DNA of 64,000 nucleotides from Tepidiphilus olei (GTDB taxonomy: Bacteria > Pseudomonadota > Gammaproteobacteria > Burkholderiales > Rhodocyclaceae), in the NCBI RefSeq assembly GCF_006980705.1, contig NZ_SBHO01000002.1, forward strand, positions 1 to 64,000, in the 5' to 3' direction. The number at the start of each line of letters is the position of its first letter. The stretch's first letter is position 1. This document shows positions 47,016 to 56,705 of the stretch, piece by piece. The notes beneath the pieces were generated by a model that worked only from the letters and a program-made list of their open reading frames with translations, searched no databases and had not been told where the DNA came from. Made by a program: the position numbers and the translations under genes.

Positions 47016-47336
47016 ATGATCGACGCCAAAGACCCAGAATTCGTTCGCTTGCTGGCACGGCTCAAACTCAACGTCCGTCGCCACCTAGGACACAGCATCG
47101 ATCTATCGCGCCTGCAAGCAGACGCCCAGCAGCTTTTGGACGCCCTCGCGGAGATCGAAAATCTCGCCGAAGAGGAAGAACTGATGACGCTCGTTCTCCA
47201 AGTACGCGCATTGGTCATACAAAAATCATCACGAACCGTCGCGGACAACCCACCCGATCCTCCCCTCGCCGAGCAAGCAAGCGCGAAAAACTCCTTCCTC
47301 GTCCATTCATACCGCTTCGGCGCACGAGGGGGATGA
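47016..47336 (+). CDS. Small hypothetical protein, 106 aa
   Basis: I do not recognise this protein. Residues 1-70 look helical and partly coiled (LLARLKLNVRRHLGH, LLDALAEIENLAEEEELMTLVLQVRALVIQ), followed by a polar tail. It has no signal peptide or Cys. A modest AGGAC site precedes the ATG, and the acidic-helix composition and low Arg argue that it is coding. It lies between a porin gene and a convergent chemoreceptor gene. Confidence 0.5.
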   Translation: MIDAKDPEFVRLLARLKLNVRRHLGHSIDLSRLQADAQQLLDALAEIENLAEEEELMTLVLQVRALVIQKSSRTVADNPPDPPLAEQASAKNSFLVHSYRFGARGG

Positions 47337-47494
47337 ATCACTCGAGTCGCGCGAACCACTCCTCCACCACCTCCCCCTGCCGGCCGTCGCAAGCCCACGC
47401 CACGCCTCCGAGCTTGTACCCGCAGCGCCTCCGGGCGTGGGCTGCAGAGCGAGCGCAAGCGACGAGGGGCGATCGGGTGTGGAGTGAGCGAGCC

Positions 47495-49711
47495 TCACCG
47501 TACGCCGGTCACACGAAAACGCCGCATCGACGCGCCCAGTTTGCCAGCGGCGTGTTTGACCCGGTCGACACTCGCCGCAACTGCCGCCAAGGAGGCGCGC
47601 ACGCCATCGGCGATCGCCGCCACGCGCTGCATCACGGCCCCGTTCGCGCGGCTGCGATCGGCCACGCGCTCGATCACGCCCAGCAGTCGTTCGGCGAGTT
47701 CGTGTACCTCGCCCTGTTCGGAAACGGCTTCTTCGGCGAGCCGCAGACCATTCTCGACGTCGGCCACGCCCGATTCCATGATCGCGACCGCCTCGCGCGC
47801 TCCGTGCTGGATGCCCTCGATCTTGCCACGGATGTCGCTGGTGGCGCTGGCCGTGCGTTGCGCCAGCTTACGCACCTCGTCGGCCACCACGGCGAAACCG
47901 CGTCCATGCTCGCCAGCGCGCGCTGCCTCGATCGCCGCGTTGAGCGCAAGCAGATTCGTCTGGGAAGCGATGTCGCTGATCACCGCCACGATGTCGCCGA
48001 TCTCTTCGGTGCGCTGATTGAGCGCCTGGATGGTGCGACTGGCGGTATCGATCGAATCGCGGATCGCCTGGGTCTGGGTGCGTACCGTCTGAAACTGGGT
48101 TTGGGCGTTCTCCACCACCGCGCCGAGCGCGCTGCGCACTTCCTCGGCGGTGTGGGTGGCCGTGTCGATCTCGGCAAGTTGCGCGCCGAGCGAGTCGAGC
48201 AGGCGCTGCACCTCGGCGAGCAGCTCATTGGCCGTACCGGCAGCCGCGGTGTTCTTGTCGATCATCTCGCCATGCGTCTGGCGCACCTCGTCGGTGGTGC
48301 GTACCACCTGCCCCAAGGTGCCGTCGAGCGAATCGATGAAGCTGTCGATCCAGCGCCCGAGTTCGCCGCTCTCGTCTTCGGCGAGCAGGCGGCGATCGAA
48401 GCGCTGGGTGAGGTTCGCCTCGCCCTCGGCGAGCGAGCGCATCACCTCGGCCATGGCGTCGAGCCGTCCGGTGAATGCCCGCACGCGGCGCTGCAGCAGC
48501 GGTGCGTAGCCAAGGAGCAGCAAGGCGGCCATCGTCAGTACCCCGGTGGGCGCCGCAGGTGCAGCATAGAGCGCGAGTGCCCCCGATAACAGCGCGCAAA
48601 AACCCACGAGCAGCAGAAAATCGCGCGTGAGCTGGAAACCCAGTGGGCGGTGACGATAGACCTCCTCGAGATCGGCCTCGCACATCATCCCCCAGCGATC
48701 GGGCGAACCGGGTAGCTGAAACGTGACCCCCTTGCCGATCACCGGGATGTGACGATAGTCCGAATAACCGGGATAGGTGACGAAGAGGTTTTCGCCGCAG
48801 CGAATCGTCTCGCGCACGCCAGGGTGCAGTTGCCCCGTGGCCGGGTCGACGAAGCGCAGCTCGAGCTCGGTATGCCGCTGCACGCGCACGGTGCCGTAGG
48901 GGGTGGCGACGCCGCGCTTGAGATTGTCACCGAGGGTGAAGGTTTCATCTTCGAAGCGCGAACGCGACAGGGCCATACCCGGGGCGATCGTCGGGTCGAA
49001 ACGTGACTCCACCATGAAGAGGTAGTTGTCGCCCGAATCGCGGTAGACGTGTCCGGCCTCGCGCTGGATGAGATCCCCGATCACGTCGTTGGGCACACGG
49101 GCGCAGACGCAGCCGAGCGTTACCCCCTCACGCACGACGGGGTGGTAAAATATCAGCGTGACTTCGTCATGGAAACGGGAAGTGGTCGGTCCCAGCGCCT
49201 CGGTGAGGGGATCGGCGTAGGGTCCGTGCAGAAAGGGGCCGCACAGCCCGGCGGCGACGGCTTTCTCGGACAGATCCTGCTTGCCGACATGCTGCGGAGC
49301 GGTCGAGGCGAGCACCCGCCCTGCCGGATCGATGACGAAGAGTTCGGAGCAATCGGTAGCGAGCAACCGTTTCTGGCGCAAGGGTTCGGGATCGAGCGGT
49401 TCGTCGAACCGGTCAGCGTAGATCTGGGCCAAGTCGGCGAGGTGCGCCCACTGCGTCCGCGTCCAGTCTTCGAGCAGACGCACGCGGGTGGCGGCGATGC
49501 TCTCGAAGGTGCGCTCGATCGCCGGATAGCGGTGGCGGTTGAGCCAGCAGGCCCAGCCCATGGCGAGCTTGCCGGTGCGTCCGAACCAGGGCAGCCAGCG
49601 CCGCTCGGCCGGAGTGAGCGCCATGCGGCGGCTCGCGAGCTCGCCGCGAGGATAGGTCGGTAAGGCGTTTGCACCAAAATGGTTCGATGAGTTCAAAGTT
49701 TGGGCAATCAT
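47495..49711 (-). CDS. Methyl-accepting chemotaxis protein with N-terminal PDC/Cache-like sensor
   Basis: The 738-aa chemoreceptor has a long N-terminal sensor region of about 375 residues, including a PDC/Cache-like core ([16 protein letters not shown] and [20 protein letters not shown]). A hydrophobic hairpin comes next (about 378-425), then a HAMP-like linker and the signalling hairpin with [20 protein letters not shown]. It lacks the C-terminal CheR-docking pentapeptide. No clear transmembrane helix precedes the sensor, so the sensor may face the cytoplasm, which is unusual. ATG 49711 overlaps the upstream EAL gene stop (ATGA), tying chemotaxis output to c-di-GMP turnover. Confidence 0.85.
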   Translation of the reverse strand: MIAQTLNSSNHFGANALPTYPRGELASRRMALTPAERRWLPWFGRTGKLAMGWACWLNRHRYPAIERTFESIAATRVRLLEDWTRTQWAHLADLAQIYADRFDEPLDPEPLRQKRLLATDCSELFVIDPAGRVLASTAPQHVGKQDLSEKAVAAGLCGPFLHGPYADPLTEALGPTTSRFHDEVTLIFYHPVVREGVTLGCVCARVPNDVIGDLIQREAGHVYRDSGDNYLFMVESRFDPTIAPGMALSRSRFEDETFTLGDNLKRGVATPYGTVRVQRHTELELRFVDPATGQLHPGVRETIRCGENLFVTYPGYSDYRHIPVIGKGVTFQLPGSPDRWGMMCEADLEEVYRHRPLGFQLTRDFLLLVGFCALLSGALALYAAPAAPTGVLTMAALLLLGYAPLLQRRVRAFTGRLDAMAEVMRSLAEGEANLTQRFDRRLLAEDESGELGRWIDSFIDSLDGTLGQVVRTTDEVRQTHGEMIDKNTAAAGTANELLAEVQRLLDSLGAQLAEIDTATHTAEEVRSALGAVVENAQTQFQTVRTQTQAIRDSIDTASRTIQALNQRTEEIGDIVAVISDIASQTNLLALNAAIEAARAGEHGRGFAVVADEVRKLAQRTASATSDIRGKIEGIQHGAREAVAIMESGVADVENGLRLAEEAVSEQGEVHELAERLLGVIERVADRSRANGAVMQRVAAIADGVRASLAAVAASVDRVKHAAGKLGASMRRFRVTGVR

Positions 49712-50946
49712 GGTGCGTTCTCCGGATCGAGGGCGTCGGCGGCCAGGTCGGCGCACACGACGAAGGTGCCGGTTTCTCCATGGGCCGTGGCTGAGAGAGT
49801 ACATACCCAGGTGCCGTCGGGCACCGAGAGGTAGGGGTCGCTCAGATGAAGGCGTCCGGGCAGGGCGATGGCGCGGCGAAAGTACGGCCGGGCGCTCCAT
49901 AGGGCGCCGGCACCGTCGGCCAGCGGCAGGTAGCGCAGCTGCGTCACCGGCACGCGCGAGGCGCTGTGCCCGAGCTGGCGGCCGTGCGCGTCGAGCAGAT
50001 AGGCGCGATAAACCTCGGGGCGGTCGATCAACTCGGCGCTCGCTCGAGGGAAAGCCTCACCCAAGGCGACACGGCGCAGCGTCTGCCGAAAGATTCGGTC
50101 GAGGTCTTCGGGCAGTCGGCGGGTGTGTTGGCGCCGGGGATGCGCCCGCAGCGGGCCGTGCAGTTTCTCCCGCGCACCCCAAGTGCTCTTGAGGGCGAAG
50201 GCGCGCGGCTGCGGCCGGGCGTAGTGAAATCCCTGCACGAGATCGGCCTCGGCCTCCACGGCGAGCCGGGCCTGGGCTGCGGTTTCCACACCCTCGAAAA
50301 GTACCAGGGCACCCGTGTCACGGATGAGCGCCACCAGCCGATGAAGGCTGCGGCGCACCCGCGCGTCCTCGTCGGCGAGCAGGATCAGCTTGCGATCGAG
50401 CTTGACGATGTCCGGCGCGAGCGTGAAGAGCCGGTCGAGGTTCGAGTGACGGGCACCGAAGTCGTCGAGCGCGACCAAATGGCCGAGCGCCCGGTAGCGG
50501 GCCACGAGCTCACGCAGCAACCCGGAATCGGTGCTCTCGCCCTCGGTGAACTCGATCACGACCTGGTGCGGATCGAGACCGGGCGGCAATTCGTCTTCTG
50601 TCGCGATATCCGCCAGCGGCACCCGATTGACGAAGAGCCACAGATCGTCGCCCGACAACGGCCGGAAGTTCTCGTAATGCAAGCAGCGGGCAAGCCGGTC
50701 ACGCCAGGAAAGTTCTGTCAGGGGCAACTTTGCGCACAAGAAGTGCAACGGAGACACGTCTTCGCCGGCATGCCGGGGTCTGAGCAGAGCCTCCAGCCCG
50801 ACGAGGCGCCCGTGCGCGATGCTGAAGATCGGCTGGAAATGGCTCATGAGCCGCCAATCGCGGTAGTCGAGGGTCGTATCCTCGGGGTGGCGGTACCAGC
50901 GTACCGTCTCTTCGGCACACTCTGGCCCAGGGTGCACGCCCTTCAT
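49708..50946 (-). CDS. EAL-domain c-di-GMP phosphodiesterase with C-terminal PAS/Cache-like domain
   Basis: The 412-aa protein has an EAL domain (about 30-255) with all visible catalytic elements: [42 protein letters not shown] and QGFHYARP. The C-terminal 140 residues ([37 protein letters not shown] and [10 protein letters not shown]) look like the PAS/Cache fold of YkuI. It should hydrolyse c-di-GMP. It has no membrane segment. An AAGGAG site precedes ATG 50946. It is co-transcribed with the chemoreceptor, and its C-terminal fold resembles that receptor's sensor. Confidence 0.87.
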   Translation of the reverse strand: MKGVHPGPECAEETVRWYRHPEDTTLDYRDWRLMSHFQPIFSIAHGRLVGLEALLRPRHAGEDVSPLHFLCAKLPLTELSWRDRLARCLHYENFRPLSGDDLWLFVNRVPLADIATEDELPPGLDPHQVVIEFTEGESTDSGLLRELVARYRALGHLVALDDFGARHSNLDRLFTLAPDIVKLDRKLILLADEDARVRRSLHRLVALIRDTGALVLFEGVETAAQARLAVEAEADLVQGFHYARPQPRAFALKSTWGAREKLHGPLRAHPRRQHTRRLPEDLDRIFRQTLRRVALGEAFPRASAELIDRPEVYRAYLLDAHGRQLGHSASRVPVTQLRYLPLADGAGALWSARPYFRRAIALPGRLHLSDPYLSVPDGTWVCTLSATAHGETGTFVVCADLAADALDPENAP

Positions 50947-51264
50947 GTCGGGTTTTCTCCTTTTTGTCGTCGGATGCGGCAGGTCGCCCTTGGATGCAGC
51001 AAGACCGATGCCACATCTGGGATGCGACCCAGCGTCACACCGCCGTCACACGCCATCCATACAATGGTGAATCCATCCGCCCTCTCCACGAAGCCTTCTC
51101 GTGGCATCTGTAACCAAACCGTCCAGCGTGGCTGCGGTACTCGGGATGTGCGACTGATCGAGCCGATGGGCGGACATGTGGGCGCCAGAATGGACCACAT
51201 TTCTCCGTTGGATAGATCGTCTGCAAAAGCGCTTGACGCATGAACACGTGGAATCGAACGACTC
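50947..51264. other. Divergent intergenic region between the two EAL-protein genes
   Basis: There is no coding evidence in these 318 bp. CCACGA and TCGTGG (near 51098-51116) form a 6-bp inverted repeat with a 7-bp loop, and TACAAT near 51059 could be a -10 on the plus strand. No familiar operator is recognised. Confidence 0.45.
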
Positions 51265-53106
51265 ATGGCCCCTCCCTATCCCAATGACCTCTTTCCCGAG
51301 CTGGATCGTCTGTTGCAAAATCGGCTGCTCACGGCCCGCTTTCAGCCCGTCGTCGCACTCGAAGACGGCGCGCTCTTCGGCTTCGAAGGGCTCATCCGCG
51401 GTCCCAGCGACAGCTCTCTGCACGCTCCCCTGGTGCTTTTCGATGCGGCACGCCGGCTGGGTCGCTTGAGCGAGCTCGAATATCTGTGCCGCGAGACGGT
51501 GATCACCGCCTTTGCCGCCCAAGAGAGCAAAGGGAAACTGTTGCTCAACGTCGACCCCGGCGCGATGGTGGTCCAGCCCGGTGACCAGAGCCGAACGCTC
51601 GCCTGGATCGAGCGCGCGGGGCTGTCGCCGCGCGAGGTGGTGATCGAACTCACGGAGGCGACGCCGGGTCTGGACTACGCGCAATTGCGCCGCGCCGTCG
51701 AGCACTATCGCAGCCTCGGCTTTGCCATCGCCATCGACGACCTGGGTGAAGGGTTTTCCTCGCTGCGGCTGTGGTCGGAGCTCGAACCGGATTTCGTCAA
51801 GATCGACAAACACTTCGTGCAAGGGGCGCACGCCGACCCGATCAAGTGGCAATTCCTGGAATCGATCGTACGCATCGCGCGCAACAGTCGCACCCGGGTG
51901 ATCGCCGAAGGAATCGAGACCCCGGCCGAACTCGCGGTGGTGCGCGAATGCGGCATTCCTCTCGGGCAAGGCTATCTCTTCGGACGCCCCGAGCCCCGGC
52001 CCGAGTATCGGCCCGAGCCGGCACATTTCCGCGCTGAACCCGAGCCCGAGCCAGCCATGTCGTCGAGCGCGGAAGCGAGCGTGGCCTCGCTCGTGCACTA
52101 CGTCGCCCCCGTCGCGCCCGAGACGACGAACGAGCAGGTTTTCTCCCGTTTCGAGCACGACCCGGAGCTCTATGCTATACCCGTCGTCGCTGATGGCGTG
52201 CCATTGGGCCTCATCGCGCGCAACCACTTCATGGACGCCTATGCCCGCCCCTACCGGCGCGAGCTCTACGGGCACCGCCCCTGCACCATGTACCTCGATC
52301 GCAACGCCCTGGTGATCGACCGGCGCATGAGCCTGCAGCAACTGTCGGATCTCATCACCCAGCTTGATGCCAAGCACTTGGTTCAAGGGTTCATCATCAC
52401 CGACGCCGGCCGCTACCTCGGTCTGGGCAACGGCCACGCGCTGCTGCGCGAGATCACTCGCTTGCAGCTCGAAGCCGCCCGCCATGCCAATCCGCTCACC
52501 AACCTGCCGGGCAACGTGCCGATCCAGCGGGAAATCGACACCCGACTCAAACGCGGCGAGCCGTTCGTGGCTGCCTATTTCGATCTCGACCACTTCAAGC
52601 CGTACAACGACGTCTATGGCTTTCGCCGGGGCGACGACATCCTGCGCCTGGTAGGCGAGCTGTTGCGTCAGTACACCGATCCGGCCAGGGATTTCGTCGG
52701 TCACATCGGCGGGGACGACTTCATCGCACTCTGGGGCAGCCCCGACTGGCAGGAGCGCACCGAAGCGCTACTGCGCGCGTTCGACGCCCGCATCCCCGAG
52801 TTCTACCGTCCCGAAGACCGCGCCCGCAGCGGCATCGAGGCCGAAGATCGACAAGGGCGCACGGTATTCTTTCCGCTGTGCGCCTTGTCGGTCGGTGCTG
52901 TCGTCATCGACGAGCCGCAGCGCTACGAGAGTTACCACGCCGTGGCCGAGGCCGCCTCGGTGGCGAAGAAGATGGCGAAGAAGACACCCGGCAGCTCACT
53001 CTTCATCGAGCGCCGCCATGCCTCCACGCAGCAGGGCGCTCGCGGTGCCCTACAGGATGCCGTCGGCACGATGGAGCACGTCGGCGAGTTCGACCTCGGG
53101 CGGTAG
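51265..53106 (+). CDS. EAL-CBS-GGDEF protein (c-di-GMP metabolism)
   Basis: The 613-aa protein has an N-terminal EAL domain (about 10-245; FEGLIRGP, LLNVDPGA, VIELTEA, IDDLGEGFSS, EGIETPAE, GQGYLFGRP). A linker rich in Pro/Glu follows (PEPRPEYRPEPAHFRAEPEP), then two CBS motifs (about 270-410) and a GGDEF domain (about 430-595) with GHIGGDDFIALW. The architecture is known from FimX-like and PA-type dual proteins. EAL residues look intact. The GGDDF variant may weaken cyclase activity. CBS domains suggest control by adenine nucleotides. It is divergent from the EAL-chemoreceptor operon, and its 3' end overlaps the convergent metallophosphoesterase by 57 bp. Confidence 0.87.
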   Translation: MAPPYPNDLFPELDRLLQNRLLTARFQPVVALEDGALFGFEGLIRGPSDSSLHAPLVLFDAARRLGRLSELEYLCRETVITAFAAQESKGKLLLNVDPGAMVVQPGDQSRTLAWIERAGLSPREVVIELTEATPGLDYAQLRRAVEHYRSLGFAIAIDDLGEGFSSLRLWSELEPDFVKIDKHFVQGAHADPIKWQFLESIVRIARNSRTRVIAEGIETPAELAVVRECGIPLGQGYLFGRPEPRPEYRPEPAHFRAEPEPEPAMSSSAEASVASLVHYVAPVAPETTNEQVFSRFEHDPELYAIPVVADGVPLGLIARNHFMDAYARPYRRELYGHRPCTMYLDRNALVIDRRMSLQQLSDLITQLDAKHLVQGFIITDAGRYLGLGNGHALLREITRLQLEAARHANPLTNLPGNVPIQREIDTRLKRGEPFVAAYFDLDHFKPYNDVYGFRRGDDILRLVGELLRQYTDPARDFVGHIGGDDFIALWGSPDWQERTEALLRAFDARIPEFYRPEDRARSGIEAEDRQGRTVFFPLCALSVGAVVIDEPQRYESYHAVAEAASVAKKMAKKTPGSSLFIERRHASTQQGARGALQDAVGTMEHVGEFDLGR

Positions 53107-53889
53107 TGGCTCGAGCGCTCGGCGCGGTGCCTGGGGCGGTTGCGGCGGAGCGATCTCCCGGTGCCAATCCACCAGCTCCAGCCGACCGTCGATGTGTTCG
53201 ACGATGGCCGTGCAGGAATCCACCCAGTCGCCGCAATTGACATAGAGCAACCCTTCTACCTCCTTGATCGCCGCCCAGTGGATGTGGCCGCAGATCACGC
53301 CGTCCAGACCCCGCTCGCGCACGCTGCGCATCACCGCGTCTTCGAAGCCGTACTTGAACTCCAGGGCTTTCTTCACCTTGCGCTTGACGTGGCCGGCGAG
53401 CGACCAATAGCCCGGTCGTCCCATCTGTCGGCGAGCCCAGGCCCAGACGACGTTGGCGCGCACGAGTGCGCCGTAGGCGGCGTCCCCGAGCAGGGCCACC
53501 CAGCGGTGGTGACGCGTCACCTCGTCGAACTCGTCGCCGTGGATGAGCAGGAACCGCCGGCCGTCGGCCGTCTCGTGCACATACTCGGCGTGCAGCGTGA
53601 TGTCGCCGAAGGAAGCGCCGACGTAATCGCGCAGGGCCTCGTCGTGGTTGCCCGGAATGAAAATCACCCGTTCGCCATGCCGCGCCCGCCGCAGAATCTT
53701 CTGCACCACGGTGTTCTGCGCCGCGCTCCAGTGGATGCCGCGGCGCATCGCCCAGAAATCGACGATGTCGCCGACGAGATAGAGGTACTGCGCCGGATAT
53801 TCGCGTAGGAAATCGATCAGGAGTTCGGCCTTGCAGGCGCGCGTCCCGAGATGGATGTCCGAGAGAAAAACGGAACGAACCGCTGGCAT
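53050..53889 (-). CDS. Metallophosphoesterase, PlcP/LpxH-like (UDP-2,3-diacylglucosamine diphosphatase family)
   Basis: The 279-aa calcineurin-type phosphoesterase has the dinuclear-metal motifs SDIHLG, GDIVDFW, GNHDE, LLIHGDEFD and CGHIHWA. Database-style naming would be UDP-2,3-diacylglucosamine diphosphatase (LpxH). However, the length, the DFWAMRRGIHW segment and the link to a glycosyltransferase match PlcP, the phospholipase C that removes phospholipid head groups under phosphate starvation in rhizobia and marine bacteria. GGAGG precedes ATG 53889. It is last in the five-gene run. The LpxH versus PlcP choice is inferred from context. Confidence 0.8.
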   Translation of the reverse strand: MPAVRSVFLSDIHLGTRACKAELLIDFLREYPAQYLYLVGDIVDFWAMRRGIHWSAAQNTVVQKILRRARHGERVIFIPGNHDEALRDYVGASFGDITLHAEYVHETADGRRFLLIHGDEFDEVTRHHRWVALLGDAAYGALVRANVVWAWARRQMGRPGYWSLAGHVKRKVKKALEFKYGFEDAVMRSVRERGLDGVICGHIHWAAIKEVEGLLYVNCGDWVDSCTAIVEHIDGRLELVDWHREIAPPQPPQAPRRALEPLPPEVELADVLHRADGIL

Positions 53890-53899
53890 CGCCAACCTC

Positions 53900-55072
53900 C
53901 TAGGGGGCCCGGCAGAGGATCGGCTCCTCCGCCGCGCGCAAAACGTCGTGAATCGCGGTTTCCGCTCGGCGGAAAATGTCCGACCAGGAACGTTCGGATG
54001 CCGAAGCCCGCGCCGCAATCCCCAAGCGCAGTCGCAGCGACGCATCCGTCGCCAGCTGGCACGCCTGCGCGATGAACGCCTCTTCGTCGCCCGGTGGGCA
54101 GGAAAGGCCATTGACTCCATCTTCAATGCATTCGGCCACGGCCGCCTCGTCGTAGCCCACCACGGGCAGACCGCTCGCCATCGCCTCGAGCACGACGTTG
54201 CCGAACGTCTCGGTGAGGCTGGGAAAAAGAAAGCAATCGGCCGAAGCGTAGTGCGCCGCCAGATCCTCGCCCTGGCGCGGGCCGCAGAAGACGAATTCCG
54301 GATGCTCGCGCCGCCAGCGGGCGGCGAGCGGCCCATCGCCGACCACGACGAGTTTCGCCCGAGGCTGCTGCCCGGCAAGGGCACGAAACGCCCGCGCGAG
54401 CAGACCGAGATTCTTCTCCGGTGCGAGACGTCCGACGTAGAGCACCGCCACTCCTTCTTCCCCGACGCCCCACTGCGCCCGCAGCGACGGATCGCGCCGG
54501 GCAGGCGTGAAGAGCGCCGTATCGACGCCCCGTGCGAGCACCTCGACGCGACGGTAGCCTTGGGCCCGCAAGGATTCGCTCTGGCGCCGCGTCGGCACGA
54601 ACGTGAGCGCCGTGGCGTTGTGGAAGGCGCGCAGATACGCCGCGATCGCGCCGCGCATCCAACCCAGGCCGTAATGCGCTCCATAGGCGTCGAAATTGGT
54701 GTGCAAGGCCGAAGTGAGCGGAATGCCCAGACGGCGCGCCGCCAACAGCGCTGCCAGACCCAGCGGCCCTTCGGTGACCAGATGGACCAGATCCGGCCGA
54801 CGTTCCCGCCAGCGGCGCACGAGCCGCCCGTGGGCCGGCCAACCCATGTGCAAGCCCGGATAGCGCGGCAGGGCGATCGCGCGCACCCATACCGTCTCCA
54901 CGCCCGCCGGCACTTCATGCTCTTCCTCGCCCTGATGCGGTCGCACCACTTCGAGCTCGTGCCCGGCGGCGAGCGCCTCCTGCAACATCCGCCCCACGGT
55001 CCGTGCCACCCCGTTGATCTCGGGCGGATGGGTCTCGGTGACCACGGTCAGACGCAACCGGCGCTCAGGCAT
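53900..55072 (-). CDS. Glycosyltransferase family 4, Agt-like (candidate glycolipid synthase)
   Basis: The 390-aa GT-B enzyme begins LRLTVVTETHPPEINGVARTVGRML. The PPxxNGVxRT pattern is shared with mannosyltransferases MgtA/PimB-like and with Agt, the diacylglycerol glycosyltransferase made with PlcP. The donor site has VGRLAPEKNLGLLARAFRAL, VGDGPLAARW and SLTETFGNVVLEAMASGLPVV. ATG 55072 overlaps the preceding PPDK-like gene by 8 bp, and the stop lies 10 bp before the metallophosphoesterase. If its partner is PlcP, the acceptor may be the diacylglycerol that PlcP releases. That is inference. Confidence 0.83.
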   Translation of the reverse strand: MPERRLRLTVVTETHPPEINGVARTVGRMLQEALAAGHELEVVRPHQGEEEHEVPAGVETVWVRAIALPRYPGLHMGWPAHGRLVRRWRERRPDLVHLVTEGPLGLAALLAARRLGIPLTSALHTNFDAYGAHYGLGWMRGAIAAYLRAFHNATALTFVPTRRQSESLRAQGYRRVEVLARGVDTALFTPARRDPSLRAQWGVGEEGVAVLYVGRLAPEKNLGLLARAFRALAGQQPRAKLVVVGDGPLAARWRREHPEFVFCGPRQGEDLAAHYASADCFLFPSLTETFGNVVLEAMASGLPVVGYDEAAVAECIEDGVNGLSCPPGDEEAFIAQACQLATDASLRLRLGIAARASASERSWSDIFRRAETAIHDVLRAAEEPILCRAP

Positions 55073-56705
55073 CGGCGCACTCCGCGGCAAAGCGTGCCCG
55101 CAGCGCCATGATCTGCGCTTGCAGCGCCGCATCGGGCACGGTCTGCGTGCGCACCAGACCGGCATAGACGCCGCCCTCGTTGCCATCGAGCGTGATCGTC
55201 TCCCCCTCGGCCACGACGCGCTCGCCGAAGCGCACGGCGCGCTGCTCGGGCAGGATCGTCAAGGTCTCGCAGCCGACCACGCACACCTTGCCCATCTGGC
55301 GTGCGACCACCGCCGCGTGCGAGGTGCGCGCCCCGCGCCGCGTGAGCAACCCCTCGGCCTGACGCAGCGCAGCGACGTCGGCCGTCTCGGCATCCTGACG
55401 TACCAGAATGACCTTGGCTCCCTGCGCCGCCCGTTGCGCCACCCGTTCGGCATCGAGCGCGAGCTCGCCGCCGGCGATGCCGGGCGAAGCCGGAATCCCG
55501 CTCCCGAGCCGCTGCGGCGCCTCGCCCTCGGCAGTAGCCAGGCACACCGTCGCCAGCTCCTCCAAGGCAAGGTCGCGCGTGCGCTCCCAGGCGGTCCGCG
55601 CGTCGATCACCCCCTCCGCGAGCAAATCGAGGGCGATGCGCGCGGCCGCCCGCGGCGTGCGCTTGCCCGCGCGCGCCTGCAGCCAGAAGAGCGTGCCCTC
55701 CTCCACCGTAAACTCGAAATCCTGCATGTCGGCGAACAGCCGCTCCAAGCGCGCTGCGCCCTCGCCCAGTTCCGCCCACACCTGGGGCAGACGAGCCGCC
55801 AGTCGCTCATGCCCGACAGCGCTGCGCCGCCCCGAGACCACGTCCTCGCCCTGCGCCTCGAAGAGGAAATCCACCCACGGCCGCGGCGTGCCGTCGGTGG
55901 GATCGCGCGTGAATCCCACCCCGGCCCCAGAGCGCCGATCCGCGTTGCCAAAAACCATCTGCTGGATCGTCACCGCCGTGCCCAGCGCATCGTCGATCCC
56001 CTGATGCCGCCGGTAATCCACGGCCTTGGGCGCGTTCCACGAAGCGAACACCGCCCGCACCGACTCGCGCAGTTGCACCCGCACCGATTGCGGAAAAGGT
56101 TCGCCCGCCTGCTCGCGGTAGCATTCCAGATAACGGCGCGTGAGGGCGCGCAAAGCATCGAACGCGAGCGTCTGCTCCTCCTGCCCCTGGGCGAGCTCGG
56201 CAAGCGCCGCCTCGAACACCCCCGGATCGATGCCGGCCACCACCTCGCCATAGCCCGCCACCAACCGCCGGTACGAATCCCACACCAGTCGCGGATTGCC
56301 GGTCAGGCGCAACATCCCCGGCACCGTCTCGTTGCACAACCCCACGTCGAGCACCGTCTCCATCATCCCCGGCATCGACACCGGCGCTCCCGAGCGCACC
56401 GACACGAGCAAGGGACGACGCGCATCCCCCAGGCGCCGGCCAGTGATCCGCTCCAACTCCGGCAGCCCCGCGGAGAAGAGCGCCTCGTCCCAATCGGACG
56501 CTGGCCGGTGCGCGTAGCGGGTGCCCAGCACCAACGCCGGCGGCACGCGCAAGCCGGCTTGCGCCATCCGCCACAGGTTCCACGCCTTGTTGCCGAGCTG
56601 CAACGCGCCCTCGCTCTGCGGAGGATGCGCCTTGCGCGGCAACGACTCCAGATCGTCGCGACCGGCGATCAGGTAACACGCCTCGGGCCAATGACGCACG
56701 CTCAT
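55065..56705 (-). CDS. PPDK-like protein lacking the C-terminal PEP/pyruvate barrel
   Basis: The 546-aa protein has the nucleotide-binding half of pyruvate phosphate dikinase: GNKAWNLWRMAQAGLRVPPA, SVRSGAPVSMPGMMETVLD, then TIQQMVFGN and GAGVGFTRDPTDG. It then has the swivelling phosphohistidine domain RRGARTSHAAVVARQMGKVC and ends about 75 residues later. Full PPDK is about 870-900 aa with a C-terminal TIM barrel, absent here. It may form a phosphohistidine and pass the phosphate to another partner. ATG 56705 overlaps the PhoU-domain gene stop (ATGA). Its role is unknown. Confidence 0.78.
   Translation of the reverse strand: MSVRHWPEACYLIAGRDDLESLPRKAHPPQSEGALQLGNKAWNLWRMAQAGLRVPPALVLGTRYAHRPASDWDEALFSAGLPELERITGRRLGDARRPLLVSVRSGAPVSMPGMMETVLDVGLCNETVPGMLRLTGNPRLVWDSYRRLVAGYGEVVAGIDPGVFEAALAELAQGQEEQTLAFDALRALTRRYLECYREQAGEPFPQSVRVQLRESVRAVFASWNAPKAVDYRRHQGIDDALGTAVTIQQMVFGNADRRSGAGVGFTRDPTDGTPRPWVDFLFEAQGEDVVSGRRSAVGHERLAARLPQVWAELGEGAARLERLFADMQDFEFTVEEGTLFWLQARAGKRTPRAAARIALDLLAEGVIDARTAWERTRDLALEELATVCLATAEGEAPQRLGSGIPASPGIAGGELALDAERVAQRAAQGAKVILVRQDAETADVAALRQAEGLLTRRGARTSHAAVVARQMGKVCVVGCETLTILPEQRAVRFGERVVAEGETITLDGNEGGVYAGLVRTQTVPDAALQAQIMALRARFAAECADA

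Noticed and set aside
53050-53889. Naming the phosphoesterase LpxH outright
   Set aside because: The motifs fit both LpxH and PlcP. The neighbours favour PlcP, and without a search for another LpxH the choice stays open.
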